DNA from: Diadema setosum
Lineage: Eukaryota; Echinodermata; Echinoidea; Diadematoida; Diadematidae
Assembly (NCBI GenBank): GCA_033980235.1
Contig: CM067066.1
Coordinates: forward strand, 39,737,455 to 39,801,454
DNA length: 64,000 nucleotides
Reading direction: 5' to 3'
Position 1 is the first letter of the stretch, and every line of letters starts with the position of its first letter. Below are positions 38,108 through 50,210 of the stretch, in pieces. The notes under the pieces are model-generated. The model was not told the origin of the DNA. It saw only the letters and a list, made by a program, of their open reading frames with translations, and did no database searches. Both the position numbers and the translations under genes were made by a program.

Positions 38108-38115
38108 TGACGTCA
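38108..38115. promoter_or_regulatory. Palindromic TGACGTCA (CRE-type) box
   Basis: A perfect CREB/ATF-type palindrome preceded directly by an overlapping TGACG half site. About 50 bases away, at 38052-38063, is CGGCCATTTGGC, which loosely resembles a YY1-type motif. Together they lie 70-140 bases upstream of the minus-strand ORF start at 37980. Such boxes are common in animal promoters, but a single 8-mer also occurs by chance, so function is inference. Confidence 0.2.
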
Positions 38116-38766
38116 AAGAGACTTCATTCTGAGAGGATGTGAGAGATATTGCAAACAGTTTTATAGTCTTGTCTCTTTCTCACTTTCCGCTCAGTCTTTC
38201 ATCTTGAGAAGTCAAAACATACTCTCCCTACTACTGCCTTACCATTCTCATTTGACATGAATGTGAGTGTGGATAGTTTTTCCAGTGACTGGATTAATTA
38301 GCTTTGGTGGATTACTTTTGTGGATTTCATGGTAAGTAGCCTGCCGTGAATTGCTGTTGAACTTCCTGCTCTATGCCATTTATGCCATTTGTGACTTCTT
38401 CATTTCAGCTATGTAGATAGGCTGGGCATGGGCAAGTGATCAGGCAGCAATCTGCATCTAAGAGACAAGTGCTGTGTTTGTTACCTTAACATCAGCCCAA
38501 GTTGACAAAGTTGTGTTTTGTGTATCAATATGTCTTTACAAAAGTTAATGTTAATTGGTCTGCAAGTTTGCCTCCACACTTCTTGATTAATTTACTCTGT
38601 AGGAAAAGTGTGCTAATTTACAAACAGTGTGCAATATCCGTTCGAACCCTTATCAGCCTCTTGTGCTGATGTACAAAACTAACGGAGATCACATCACAGT
38701 GTCAGCCAACATGTTGATAGTGAAGCCCCATATTATGTAATGTATTCCCCTTGGCAATCAAACCCA

Positions 38767-39817
38767 TAGGCCCATTTACACTTGCATGGAAAAATCGCGA
38801 TTTTTCTAAAATCGTGACATTTGGGTGCAAGTTGCTAAGCAACTACACCCAAACGCCCTCGAAACATCGCCAGAAAAATTGCCAGCCGGAGTGTGATTTT
38901 TTGAAACATCGCGAAGTTTGAGGCGAAGTTAGTGAGTGTAAACCCAAGCTGCAGAAATATCGCGATTTTTCATCACGTGACTTTCGGTATCGGATTGCAC
39001 CGGGAGTTTACGCGCGCTCACGATCCCTCTTTGGAACGTGTAGAGAGTACGTCGGTCACTGGCCAGAGTACTAGTACACGGTATAGACAGCTGTGTACAG
39101 GTTTAAACGGCCGATCCTCGATCGGCTCGTGGTCTCTCACCTCCTTCTCCCTGTGATGAAACTAGTACATGAAAACTATTACTGGTAGCAAACCTGAAGT
39201 TCTCCAACCACGTATCATCACCCCATGACGACTTAACAAAATAATGTTCTCCCAGAAATGCGTTGATTCAGATTGTGGGAGTGCCCATACTGCTCTCGAT
39301 ATACGTTGTTCGTGGAATACAGGAGTACTACGTAACAAGTGTGAGTTCTTGCTGTCGCCTGATAAAATACCAGTCCTAACTTCCAAGTCCTACTTCTCAC
39401 TTTCGTCATATCGGCGAAATTTCATGATCCTCCTGAATGCTGCTGTATGAAGTTTTACACACCTACTACGTATGTGATCTAATATAGCAAGCTGTATAGT
39501 TTTTTTACCGTAAGTAAACAGTCTCGAGAAGCACAAATTTTTGTGTGCATTGTACTGATAAAAAGCCCTGGCTCAACGTTCCAACCAGCTAGCTGTGATC
39601 AAAATATACTGCACTGCAGTGAAAACGAACAGAATAGCGCGCGCTTCCTCTCAGCTACCGTGTTGAAAAAGAGGTAAATTACGCATGCGCACTATCGACC
39701 AAAAAATCGCGATGTTTCGTGAAGCTCAAACTTCGCATGCTTTTGCCCAAGTGTAAACGGTGGACCAAAATATCGCGATTTTAAAAATCGCGATGTTAGT
39801 AAATGTAAATGCGGCTA
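38767..39817. mobile_element. CpG-rich element with TAGGCCCATTTACAC-type termini, copy 2 (~1.05 kb)
   Basis: Left end TAGGCCCATTTACACTTGC and right end GTAAATGTAAATGCGGCTA are inverted repeats with a few mismatches. Subterminal blocks contain repeated TCGCGATTTT and GCGATG motifs in both orientations, so the ends can fold. The middle (about 39000-39600) has short ORFs with no recognisable protein. A non-autonomous hAT-like or similar DNA element is the most likely reading. Confidence 0.55.
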
Positions 39818-41081
39818 AAGATGCATAAGATGGTAATTGGTGCATTATTTCAAACAAGTGTCATCCAGTCATGGGTTTCAGATGACCTAGATACTTGAAC
39901 CATTGTTCCCCATTTCATTAGGGTAAAGGCAGGAAAGTTTTAAAAAAGAAGAGAAAAGAATTAGCTGATTTTTCATTCTGTGCTGTTGCTAGTTAAGAGA
40001 TAGCAGGGATTAACTCATATTCAGTAGTATATTGTAATTCTTTAAAATAACATTCATTTGAATATTACTCTCTTTTTACGTCTGGGTTAATGATGTAATG
40101 TTGATATGTGCAGTTAAAGTGAATGACAGCATGAAACCTTTTTCAAAGGAGAATCCAGTGGGTATAGAATCACTAATGGAATGTGGCATTTGATCATGTG
40201 ATGATGTTGGGTGAATGTTTTGAGCCCATCCCATCCACCTGTCTCCGAGACAATGGTCCCATCCCTGGGTCTAACCTCAAAGATTGTGAGTCATGAGATG
40301 GAGCCATTGGTGCCTCCAAGGCTGTGGTGGAACCACCATTCTCCAGGCACTAATCCTTCCCCCAGCCTGCTAGTAGTGAGCCTGCAGCATGAGGAGGCCA
40401 GCTCATTTCATATTTTGTGTCCATCTTCTCTAGCTTTTCACAAAGTGGCTAAACAATCAGCTTTCTTGGCATTGTTCCATGTCTACTTCTCATCGTTTAA
40501 AGACCAGAGACTTCAGCAATGCTGCTTTATATGTGTCCAATCAAATGTGATTTCCAGAATCATTTTACAGAGGAGAAATGAAAGACAATGTTCTTGAACT
40601 TTTGTGAGAGCCACTGCCAAGTGAGAGCCAAACATTTCCTTTCTTTTGGGGATTTGTTGGTGTTTTGCTCCTTGCTGTTATTCTGATGTAATATCATTAC
40701 CATCATAACTATAATTTTTTAAAAGAATCCTACATTTCTGGGAAAGAAGAAGACAAAATGTTGGTGTGTTGGGAAATGTTCTAATGACTGCTGACGGTGT
40801 AAGCCATGTATCAATAACAGGAGAGATGTCTCATTTTGAATAGTCTTATACATGGGGATGATGAAACAAGCAAATTAACAAACTGTTTGAAGCTGAAGCT
40901 GTTCTAGTCCAATAAAACTTTGAATTTATTCAGATCAACATCTTCTAATCTGACATTTAGACATGTAAATGAGAGATGAAGTTGTTTTTAGGCACAAAAA
41001 AAAAGAGCAAAAACAACCATCAGTTTCTTTTGTTGGCCCTTCCTAAGCATCTCTGTATTCTATTTGTTTCCTTTTTCACAG
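39818..41081. other. End of intron 1
   Basis: 40211-40430 is more GC-rich than its surroundings and open for 128 codons on the plus strand without an ATG at the start. No splice-bounded exon is convincing. The last 40 bases form the pyrimidine tract of exon 2's acceptor. Confidence 0.45.
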
Positions 41082-41511
41082 CTTGAGTTGAAACACAAAC
41101 CCAGGGAGAGGAGTTGGCCCATCAGTCACTACCAGCAGATTCTGGTCCATCTCAAGCGGCTGGACTGGGACCAGTTTGCCGTCGGTGATTTCTACATCTA
41201 TGCCCGCTACCACGGCCCAAAAAACGTGACACTGACGCTGGTCGCCTGTCACGAGAGGGAGGGCGCCCTCACAGAAATCCCAGTGCCAGCATCCATGCTG
41301 AGGGAGCTGTTCTCTCTCCACACGCCTCAGAGACTTTTAGGAGATGTCAAGTCGAAGAAGCAGGAGGACACCTTGAAGTCGGTAGTGGTTGCCACGGATA
41401 CAGGAATAATGAGGCATCTTTGGATGGATGTTTTGAAGCCACCCTTGGACATGAAGAAGAAATCATTCAGGAAGAAGAAGTGGAGAAAGAATGAGAGTGG
41501 GGCAGATGCAG
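41082..41511 (+). CDS. plekhg4-like: Exon 2: second half of the N-terminal domain plus lysine-rich linker
   Basis: The acceptor is TTTTTCACAG (ends 41081), phase 0, matching exon 1's donor; the donor is GCAG|GTATGT at 41512, phase 1. The exon holds 143 full codons. Residues after RERSWPISHYQQILVHLKRL, then WDQFAVGDFYIYARY, correspond to the family segment with the pattern GWP-x(n)-V-V-H-L-x-L followed by GDFYLQV. The later EIPVPASMLRELF and the stretch around VVATDTGI with a following W match the family's PVPEP...LF...LVASENGI...W region by recall. The exon closes with an unusually basic run around KKKSFRKKKWRKN before the donor. That run is either a linker, a nuclear-localisation-like patch or a phosphoinositide-binding patch; the sequence alone does not decide. 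GC content is clearly higher than in the flanking introns. Confidence 0.9.
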
Positions 41512-43151
41512 GTATGTATGAATTATTTTAACATTTCTGACTTATTGACTCCTACCACACTTATTTTCATAATATAACCATTTATGCACCAAGGCACTCA
41601 GCTTTTAAAACTTGTTAGGCTTTTTCATCAGCATTCTGCAATCCATTCAAACTTGAGCTAGTTGTAGATTAGCAAGCCCACTCAGGTGTAGCAATGTGCC
41701 TCAGTCTGACCTGAAGGCCAATGTGACATAATAGGGGGATTAGGTAATATGTGCTCATGGACTATTAGTTTCCAGACGTTTGTATCAATCAGCAAAGAAA
41801 GAACTCCAGTGTGTGTGCTAATGGATTAACAAAGCACACAACGGTTAATAATTGTGTTACGTCAGATGACATTTCATTCTTTTAAAATTATACGATATTG
41901 AAAAAAAAAAACAAAAAAAAAAAAAACCAGGACATTAAGCATTGCAGTAATACATTCAAGTAAACAAAGGACCGTACATGATTTATTGTGAAACCATGTT
42001 CATCACAATGTATATTTGACATTAACTAAAATTGGAAAGATATCTGAGAATTAAGAGAAATTAATCTATATTTATATATATTTTTTTTTCAGTAGTTTTC
42101 ATTTCCCACTGTGGAACATGGTGCAGTTGAAAGTTAAAAGTTTCTCAAACTGCGCCACCCTTTCCTGTCACTTAGACGTTCACCTTGTCCTGAAACATGG
42201 CATGGATTATTTACATTTTTTATTGGTCTGGTGGCCATATTGTAAATGTTTCACCATTCAGTGTATCTAGCTCTTTGCATATAGCTCATGTTTGTATTCA
42301 TCAGAACTTTCATCATTTAAGTAGTTTCTATATGTACAGTGTGAGTTAGTATTTATACTTTATTCTATAACAGCCTACCCAAATTTTCTAGAAACTAGAT
42401 TTCTTTTTTTTTTGTGTGTGTGTGTGTGTTTGCTTTTCATTCTGGTAAATTCCAGTAAGTAAATTTACGGGTGACTGATATATTTCCTTAAAATTGCATG
42501 GTGGAAAAAAAAAACAAACAATGAGTGAATGATATTTCCATTTTAACAGAAATTAAAACAGATTTACATCTCAGTATATAATATAACTTACAGGCAAAGT
42601 TTGTTTTAACAAATGGGATGAGATTCAGGCATAGGTTTTTTTAAATCCTGTGAAATCTTTTTAGACATTTATGGCTAACAAACAAATCAAGCTCAATCAC
42701 TAACCTAGTTATCATGCCCCATGAAGTTTTGTTGAGGAAAACGGGTAAAATTGTAATTATTTCAGTGTGACTGTTCACCATGGAAAGAGCTGCCATTTCC
42801 TGACATAACCTCTCAAGCGGTTAATACTGTATCCAACTAAAAATATCACACATGCATAGTGTAGAAAAAAGAAAAAAAAAAGACAAAATCAAGCCACAGC
42901 GGCCTGGCCAAAGACATGTCGTAAGACATTCATTCATTGATTCACTGATGAACCAAGACATACATAATAACAGTTTTCCTGCTTTGGAGTGCGAATGTTG
43001 ATGGTAGTGTTCAGTGCCTTCCACTCTCCATCAATATGCAAAGTGAAGCGATAGTTTCACTTTTGATCTAAATATCTTACTGCTATCACAGGCAACTAAC
43101 ACAAGTGTCCACTGGATTCACTTGCATAAATTGCCTTTGCCATTGTTGTAT

Positions 43152-43360
43152 ATGTGACCCTGTACCACAAAACAAACTAAAAGAGCGCCAGGCATGGATT
43201 TTTAGTTAAGGGCAGATTCTGAAAGAGCAGACTCTAAGCTTTCAAATGATGTATAACTCAAAACAAATGGATGATCTTAACCTATCTTAATATTGGAAAG
43301 AAAGCACACACTCTGGAAAGTGTGAACTGAGAAAAGAGGCTCTGAAGTACAGGGTCTATT
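43152..43360. mobile_element. Short repeat with TGTGACCCTGTACCAC end
   Basis: TGTGACCCTGTACCACAAAA at the left and AGTACAGGGTCTATT at the right are partly inverted; the inner segment has GCCAGGCATGGATTTTTAG. It resembles a common echinoderm interspersed repeat by recall. Boundaries are approximate. Confidence 0.4.
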
Positions 43361-44083
43361 CAAGTGCTTAATCTTTACTAAGCTGTGCTACTTGTGCCAT
43401 GAATGGGACAAAAATGTGACGTTTACTACTGTTGCACCAACAATTAAGGGATTGTCAGATTAAGCTGAAATTGAGCATGGTCTATTACCACATTCTGACT
43501 ATGATAAATGTCAACTTTCAGAGCATTAGCATCATTTTTTTTTTTAGTTATTAGAGTTGAAAGTGAAGAGGGTGCAGAGGATTTTCAAGAAATGAAAGGG
43601 GCCTCTAAGAAAAACCTGATCACAATACTCGACCAAAAAAGGGGTTGTAGAAAAACTGTTGAAAACCCACTTTTCCATCCAATTTATGATCCCAAACTCA
43701 AGAATAATGTAGAAGAAAAGTAGCTCTTTCAGAAAATATGGAAAACTCAAAATTGACTTGGTTGACTCATTTCGCCTTTCTTGAGTCCTCACATAAAATC
43801 AAGGGGTGCGACTTTTTGTTTATTTTGTGATGCACGATCACATATGTACCAAAATAGAAAACTGTCTCTTTACTTTGAAACTAGAACTAATTTTGCTATG
43901 AGTTTCCGTGTAGGCCACACTTGTTAAATGATTTTCTGCAGCACTTTCCCAGAAATATGTCAAAATATTTCTGTGAAAAAACAAAGAAAAAGAAATAATG
44001 TAAGCAATCACCAAGCACATATGTGAAAGAAGTTTATGGAAAATCTGGCAAACATGACAAAATATGGCATTGACAAGGTGAAG

Positions 44084-44270
44084 TATTTCATTTCATTTCA
44101 TTTGTTTCCATCATTCAAGAAAAAGAGAAGCATATACATGTAACAAGTGATAAACAAAAATCAAAGATGAAACCAAATATTGATATTGTGCAATTCAGTA
44201 CAAATGAAATAAAAAATAAAATGAAAAATGGAATGTACATGGGAAGGCCTTTATATAACCCTCAAAATAA
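44084..44270 (-). mobile_element. 3' end of a truncated non-LTR retrotransposon with (ATGAA)n tail, minus strand
   Basis: Read on the minus strand, TGATGGAAACAA is followed by about four ATGAA units ending near 44084. This is the same arrangement as at 32670 with a different pentamer. No coding sequence remains. Confidence 0.4.
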
Positions 44271-44299
44271 GTGAAACATAGTTATTCTTTAGGGGAAAA

Positions 44300-44470
44300 A
44301 AATGGACAGTGCACAGAAGGGTGGTGTAGTTGGCTGACTGTCTTGTTAAAAACAACAGAGGGCTCACCTTCAATGTTAATGACCACTTCACTCAAAGTTT
44401 GGATCCTGGTGTAATTGAGCCATTTGTGTGTTGAGTATCTGTCTCCTCTGTAGCACAGGGTCTCAAATTG
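44300..44470 (+). mobile_element. Possible degraded tRNA-like SINE
   Basis: TGGTGTAGTTGG near 44322 resembles an A box, and AGTTTGGATCCTGG near 44395 resembles a B box, about 60 bases apart. The intervening bases do not fold convincingly as a tRNA. Weak call. Confidence 0.25.
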
Positions 44471-46981
44471 GCAATGCAGCTAAATTGACATCCATAGCAT
44501 AGACTACCTTCCTCATAAGTATGTCCTTCATGTGTGTAGCTGACCAGTGATTAAAGAAATGAAGGAGACAACTAAACCTAGCCCTCATAAGAAATCCTCT
44601 TTGTATTAAAATGTCTATTGTGACAAACCAACCATGTAAACTGATTAGTAATGCCTGTCTAGACTAAGCCCGTATCAAACCCAGAGCTATGTAGCATTAG
44701 CTATTCAAATCTCACATTTAGTACAAACTGACCCTCCTACATCTTCCTGATTTTAAGGAAGTATTCCATTTGTTTAGATGATTAAAAGACTCCATAGAAG
44801 GACAGTAGTCAGACTGTCCCGGGGAAAGTTTACACCGAGTGAATGGAACAACATAGCGTTAACAAGTGATGGTGACTGATTATACAACGTCTATGGCATT
44901 GAGTAAATGACAGCCTGTACTATATTTTGTGTGTTTGATTCTCACATTGGTGTGATTATAATTGATGTAGGATTGTACAATCAAATATTCTTTTCTGGTC
45001 ATTAAAGAGATTTTGACCATGTAAGTGCATTGCATCAGTTTAATTGGAAATGTGCTATACAAAAGACTGTGTATTACTGTGATTATCAATTGATACCAAT
45101 GGTAAAAAATATTGTGAGGAACTTCTACGAGTTGCAAATCTTAAAGATCATTAAAAAAATGTTAGCATTAATGTCAGGCACTAATGAGAACTGATGATTT
45201 GGTTCTCATTTTAACCAATGCTAACCCTTAGCACAAGATTAACCTCTGAAAACTTTGTCATGAATAAATTAGGAGTGTTTTATGGACATTGAATATACTT
45301 TAAGGATGTCAACTGTCAATGATCAAATCAAACTTGTTATATAGACACTGGATATCCCACAGAACTATTCTTCATAATAAACACACATAATAAGCATTGA
45401 ATGAGACTAGTGCAGAACTTATTGATGTTCTCCTTTAAAGAAGTACATGCAGAAGCAGTGTCTCGTCTGTGATTGTGATTGATATTATACTGTGTGCCCA
45501 TGTCTAGGTTTGATACATATGCAGAACTTTTGGACAAGGTCCAAACAGGGCCTTGTCACTCAGCAGGTGTTGTGGAGTACACACAGGTTGATGCCCCACC
45601 GCTGTCATCTCTCTCACCAGTTGCCATGGCAACACAGTGGTGAATGAGTGGTCAAGGAAGGGCTGCTGCTTGCAGAAATGAGACTGAATTAAGTTCTAAG
45701 TGCATATTTCACCCTTCATACAAATGTTGCTTAGTTTCTATGGAGATGTGGTTGACCTACTGTCTTCAGTGACCCAAGGGTTAAGATGAGGGAGGGGGGG
45801 GGGGGGGGATCTCTTCTAGGGCAGGGTGGGGAGGGGATAATGGTAAAGTAACAGAGGTCAGCTGCATGCTGTATTATGGCAGTCAGATGGTGGTTGCTGT
45901 GACATTGATCTCAAGCAGCCATGACAACGGAGAGAGCAATCAAGGTAGAGAAAACAGAACGAGCCATGTGGCTTCAGCCGAGGACCAAGGGACTTCACCA
46001 ATCAGTTCCAATTTCAAGGTCCTCCGTCATAGTTCTCCAGCTCTGTTGGAAACCAGTGTGGCATCCTGAGATTGTACACAGTACCAATTTATTGATGTAT
46101 TCTACATGACCACTAACCAAAGATCAAAGACTCCTTTGAGTAATAGTTTAGTAAGCATGGAGTGGACGGCCACGGCATGGAGAAATCGAAGCTAGTGCCT
46201 GAAGGGTTGCTATAAAGGATATATACGCCCAGTCAAGAGATCTGATTCATCTTTGTCAGTGTACAGAATGTGGAATTAGAATCGCAAATACAGTTTAGGG
46301 ATGCGACAGACGCTCAGTGCTTGGCTTGATGTGGTGAGATTTTTTTAGTGGCAGCTGTTTGCCCAGGGCTTGTGGTTGGATTGTGATTTATCTGTGATAA
46401 CTTTCTGTCTGATTGGAATATCATGGAAGTTAGACAAGCATGGAGACAACGATCATGGACGGATTGTGAGTGTCATTAAAATTTTTTCTTCATGATAATT
46501 CTGAATCTTCCTTTTATGAATTGCATGTAGGCCTACATAATTATGTATGGCTAAATTTGTAAACTAGACTTGTGGAATAGTACATGAAAGCAAATATGAA
46601 TGAATATGTCATAGTATCCACATTGAAATATTTCTATATTATAATTACAGCACATTTAAGCATATATGCTTTGAGGTAATATTCCACTTAAAATGAATAT
46701 GTGTTTATATTGCTTGTTGAATACAACATGAACATTTTAATTGTAATCTGTCTTAGGTGTCAGTTTCTTGGATAGTAAATGTTTGGAAACTGAAACAGAA
46801 TATTTGTCATAATACTCAGCAAATTTTGTTGGAAAGCAATCTTCTTCCTTCACAATTGGGACACACATCATATAAAATACATGTATATGCAAAGGAAAAG
46901 TTTCAATAGAATCTGCTTAAACCTCTTTATTGTAGGAACTGGGCATTTTGTGTGCAAATCAAATGAGGAATTAGAATGCCT

Positions 46982-47440
46982 TTAAAGGAGAATGAAGCCC
47001 AAATATATGTGGATTGAGGGAATGCAACAATAATGGAATACATCAGCGAAGTTTGAGAAAAATCAGACAATCCGTTGAAAAGTTGTGAATTTTTACATTT
47101 TTGATGCTGCCATCACTGAATGAGAAGACCACGGCATTATGTGAAATTGCGCATGGACAACAATAGATAGAAAATATAAAGAAAATTCAACTTATTTTTA
47201 CCTTTCTAGCATAATAAAAGAGCACTTGTCTAACCTCTTTCAGAGAACAAGAGAAAGAGTATTACCCTTCACATATGTTGGTAACAAGTTAATAGAGGGA
47301 ATGTGTAGTTTTCGTGAATAATGAAATTTTGTGCCATTTTCTTTTATATCTCTTTCATATCATTATCTGTGCATGGTATCACAAACTGCAGTAGTGTTCT
47401 CATCCAGTGTTGTGGCACTGAAAACATTTTGAGCTGTGAG
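46982..47440. mobile_element. Foldback MITE, family A copy 3 (right end missing)
   Basis: The left end TTAAAGGAGAATGAAGCCC and the internal CATCAGCGAAG, AATCAGACAATC and GAAAATATAAAGAAAATTC segments match copies 1 and 2. The right arm can be followed to the CTCATCCAGTG segment near 47400 and then decays; the terminal 100+ bases of the right arm are absent. The right boundary is approximate. Confidence 0.6.
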
Positions 47441-47896
47441 AGATGTTTGTGTGTGACGAACAATTGCACAAGAAGATCACACTGTGTTGACTTAACTCTT
47501 ATTGATAAAGAATGCATGCATCATCAAAAAGTACTTCATTCTTGCTGGCTTTATAGATTAGATGCATTTGCGACATACTGAACAGAAGATGAAAAGAACA
47601 AACTTGACCAGATACGTTGTAAAATTGTCAGGTATGATTTCAGAGAGAGAAAAAACAAAATGTGGCATCTGGATAGAGTGGGGGAGAAGGGAGAAGAACA
47701 GAAATCTGCTGTGAATATGTGAAAGAATATGAAAGAAAACAAAGAATAGAACTGAGACAGTTTTTTTTTTTTTTTTTTTTTTTAGTAGGAATAAAAAAAA
47801 AAACTATAAGGGGAGAAGAGTATGGTAGTAGCATTCTTAGTTGTAAAAATAAACCATAAACTGACTGAAAAGTTCTTACAATATTTAACATGTTTC

Positions 47897-48544
47897 TTGA
47901 AAGGGGAATTCCAGCCCATTACAAGTTAGGCTGAGAAGAACAAGTAAAATTTTACTTACTTCGTACAACAGTACAACAGTGGAAAATAAGAAAGTTATGC
48001 AAATTTAAAGATTCATAAATTTTTGTCAAACAATTCTCAGCTAGTCGACATATTTATGCAAATGAGTGAGCTTATGATATCATCACCTCAGAATCTTCCA
48101 TCGATTGTGGACAAAAAAAAAATGGGAAAAAATCAAGCCCTTATGCTATAATTGTGTAAAACGTAATGTTATTCCTGACTGAATGACTTAAGATAATGAT
48201 TAGTCAAATATAGTAGGATTTGAGAGTGAGGCACATCCATAATTGTGTTTGGACCAAAAACAAACAAACAAACAAACAAACAAACAAACAAACAAACAGA
48301 AATGCCAAGATTGTATGTACAAACCAAATGACAATTTGTGAGGCAATGACTTCTTTAACTTACTATTTGAATATTCATATTCATATTGACTGGTCAAGAA
48401 TTATTTTGTGAAAATTTGTGAAACTTTACAATTTCATAACTCCCATATCTTTTATCAAATTTAATCAAATTTTCACTACTGTGCCTGTAAAATGTACTCT
48501 TTCATTTCAGACTTACTTTTAACAGTTCATGAATTTCCCTTTAA
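47897..48544. mobile_element. Related foldback MITE, family A-like, carrying a (CAAA)n array
   Basis: The ends TTGAAAGGGGAATTC and AATTTCCCTTTAA resemble the family A termini, and both arms contain an 'agttatg' motif; the interior differs from copies 1-3. A CAAA microsatellite (48251-48298) expanded inside it. It lies about 450 bases after copy 3. Confidence 0.5.
48251..48298. repeat. (CAAA)n microsatellite
   Basis: About eleven near-perfect CAAA units, giving fake threonine/asparagine/lysine/glutamine-rich ORFs in several frames. Confidence 0.9.
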
Positions 48545-49135
48545 GGAAGAACTCTCACCAACAGAGTGATGCATGTAACCAAAGGCAGACAGGGATGGCA
48601 ATGTGAATGTGACGTCTACTGTTAGCTATAGGTAGCAACTCATTACTGCCATTAATCACTGATGTAAAAATAGCAGGTGTCTTGGTATAAAAATATTTTA
48701 ACTTGACAGCTTTTCTTCCAAAAATGTGAATTTCATGGTACAGTCATGCCACAAAGGTAACCGTTAACTACAGTATGAGGAAGTCCTCACCAGAACTAAA
48801 TGCATGTTAATAATGAACTCATTGAAGACAATAACGTTATTCAATAAGGTTTCAACCACAAACCTTGGCACAATGATACTAGGGCCTGACTTGTAGTAGG
48901 TTATATCTAGAAGCAGGTCATACAGTCCTACGTTCAAAATTTTCAATTTTTGCATCCTTTTATTTTTGCATTAATTGTAGTGCAAAACCCCTGATCAGAT
49001 ATACAAGTCTCAAGTTAGATAATTGGTGCTCTTTTAGTTTTGAGGTAATCCACATTTTCAGGAGGAAAATGAACCACCAGTGCTTAGTTTTCAGTACCAG
49101 GAGTTTTCTTGTGTTAACATGAATATATACCTGCA

Positions 49136-49222
49136 TGTTTTTTGTTTGTTTGTTTGTTTGTTTTTTTCGTGTACATGTGTGTGTTTATACAATTGTTGTT
49201 GTTTTTTTTTTGTGTGTGTTTT
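49136..49222. repeat. (TTTG)n and T/TG-rich low-complexity tract
   Basis: Four to five TTTG units, then GTGTGTG and T-runs up to 49222. Confidence 0.8.
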
Positions 49223-50006
49223 TCTTTTCTTGGGGGAGGGATGAGATGGGGCAGTTGAAAGGATCTTTAAAATGACTTTGTTCATAGTTGACTCCAGGAG
49301 AAAACACACCACATTCAGTTCTTTATCTTGAAATCAATACATGACATTGAAGAAAGAAATCTACAGATATATATAAGGGGAAACTGTTGGATGTTTCAGT
49401 TACTCAAGAGGAAAGACAAGGAAATGAAAGGTACACATTGATTTCTTACTGATATGTCATGAACCAATTTTACCCAGGATTTCGACACTCACTCTTCTCT
49501 TATATTTACTTGGTCTATCAATGGAATTTCTGGTGCTAGCAAATACATGCATCTCTTTCTAATGAAAAGGTATAAACAGACGCAGGATATTCTGGAAAAT
49601 CAGAAGATTTGATATGATGAGATGTGATTCAATATGACCTATGGTTGTATAGGCCTTATTCACTTTGTGTAGGGAGCTTTGAGGATGAGTATTGAAGAGT
49701 AATGTCGACTTACCCCATGTCAGGTTAGTAGGAATATGTGATTGTTTTTCGTCTTTTGGGGGATTATGCTACCAAGAGACTGCAAAGCAACATTGCCATA
49801 AACAATTTGAGTTATGGCTGTTGTTGCATGGGGCTGGATTTGTCAGCATAACTCTGATTTATCGCTCCCCCAGACCGTGGGGGTGGAACACCAGGAGGGA
49901 TGGATGCCTGACCTGAGAATCCAGCAGCAGCAGAGAGAAAAAAAAAATACAGCTTTGCAAATGAGATGACTGAGAAGAGCAGTCTGTTCCTTTGGCAGGT
50001 GTGATA

Positions 50007-50210
50007 TACTATAAAACACAATATTTTTGCGGCATGAAATTTTCACGGATTGGAGCCGACGGCCTTTTTCGCGGCATGATATTTTTCGCGAGTTGCCTCT
50101 CACATTCAATGCGTATAGTGTAGACAAGCATGAAATTTGATTTCGCGAATCTTGGCTCTCATGAAATTCGAGAAATTAAAATGCACGCGAACATTCCTCG
50201 TTTTACAGTA
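50007..50210. mobile_element. TACTGTAAAAC-ended MITE, 204 bp
   Basis: Termini TACTATAAAAC and GTTTTACAGTA are inverted; inside are TTCGCGG, TTTTCGCGAG and TTTCGCGAATC. The ends resemble family C but the body is different. CpG-rich relative to its flanks. Confidence 0.55.

Noticed and set aside
38632..38652. GTTCGAACCC resembling a tRNA B box
   Set aside because: No matching A box or cloverleaf at tRNA spacing on either strand.
48251..48298. CRISPR-like regular repeats
   Set aside because: These are simple microsatellites without spacers; the window is animal DNA.
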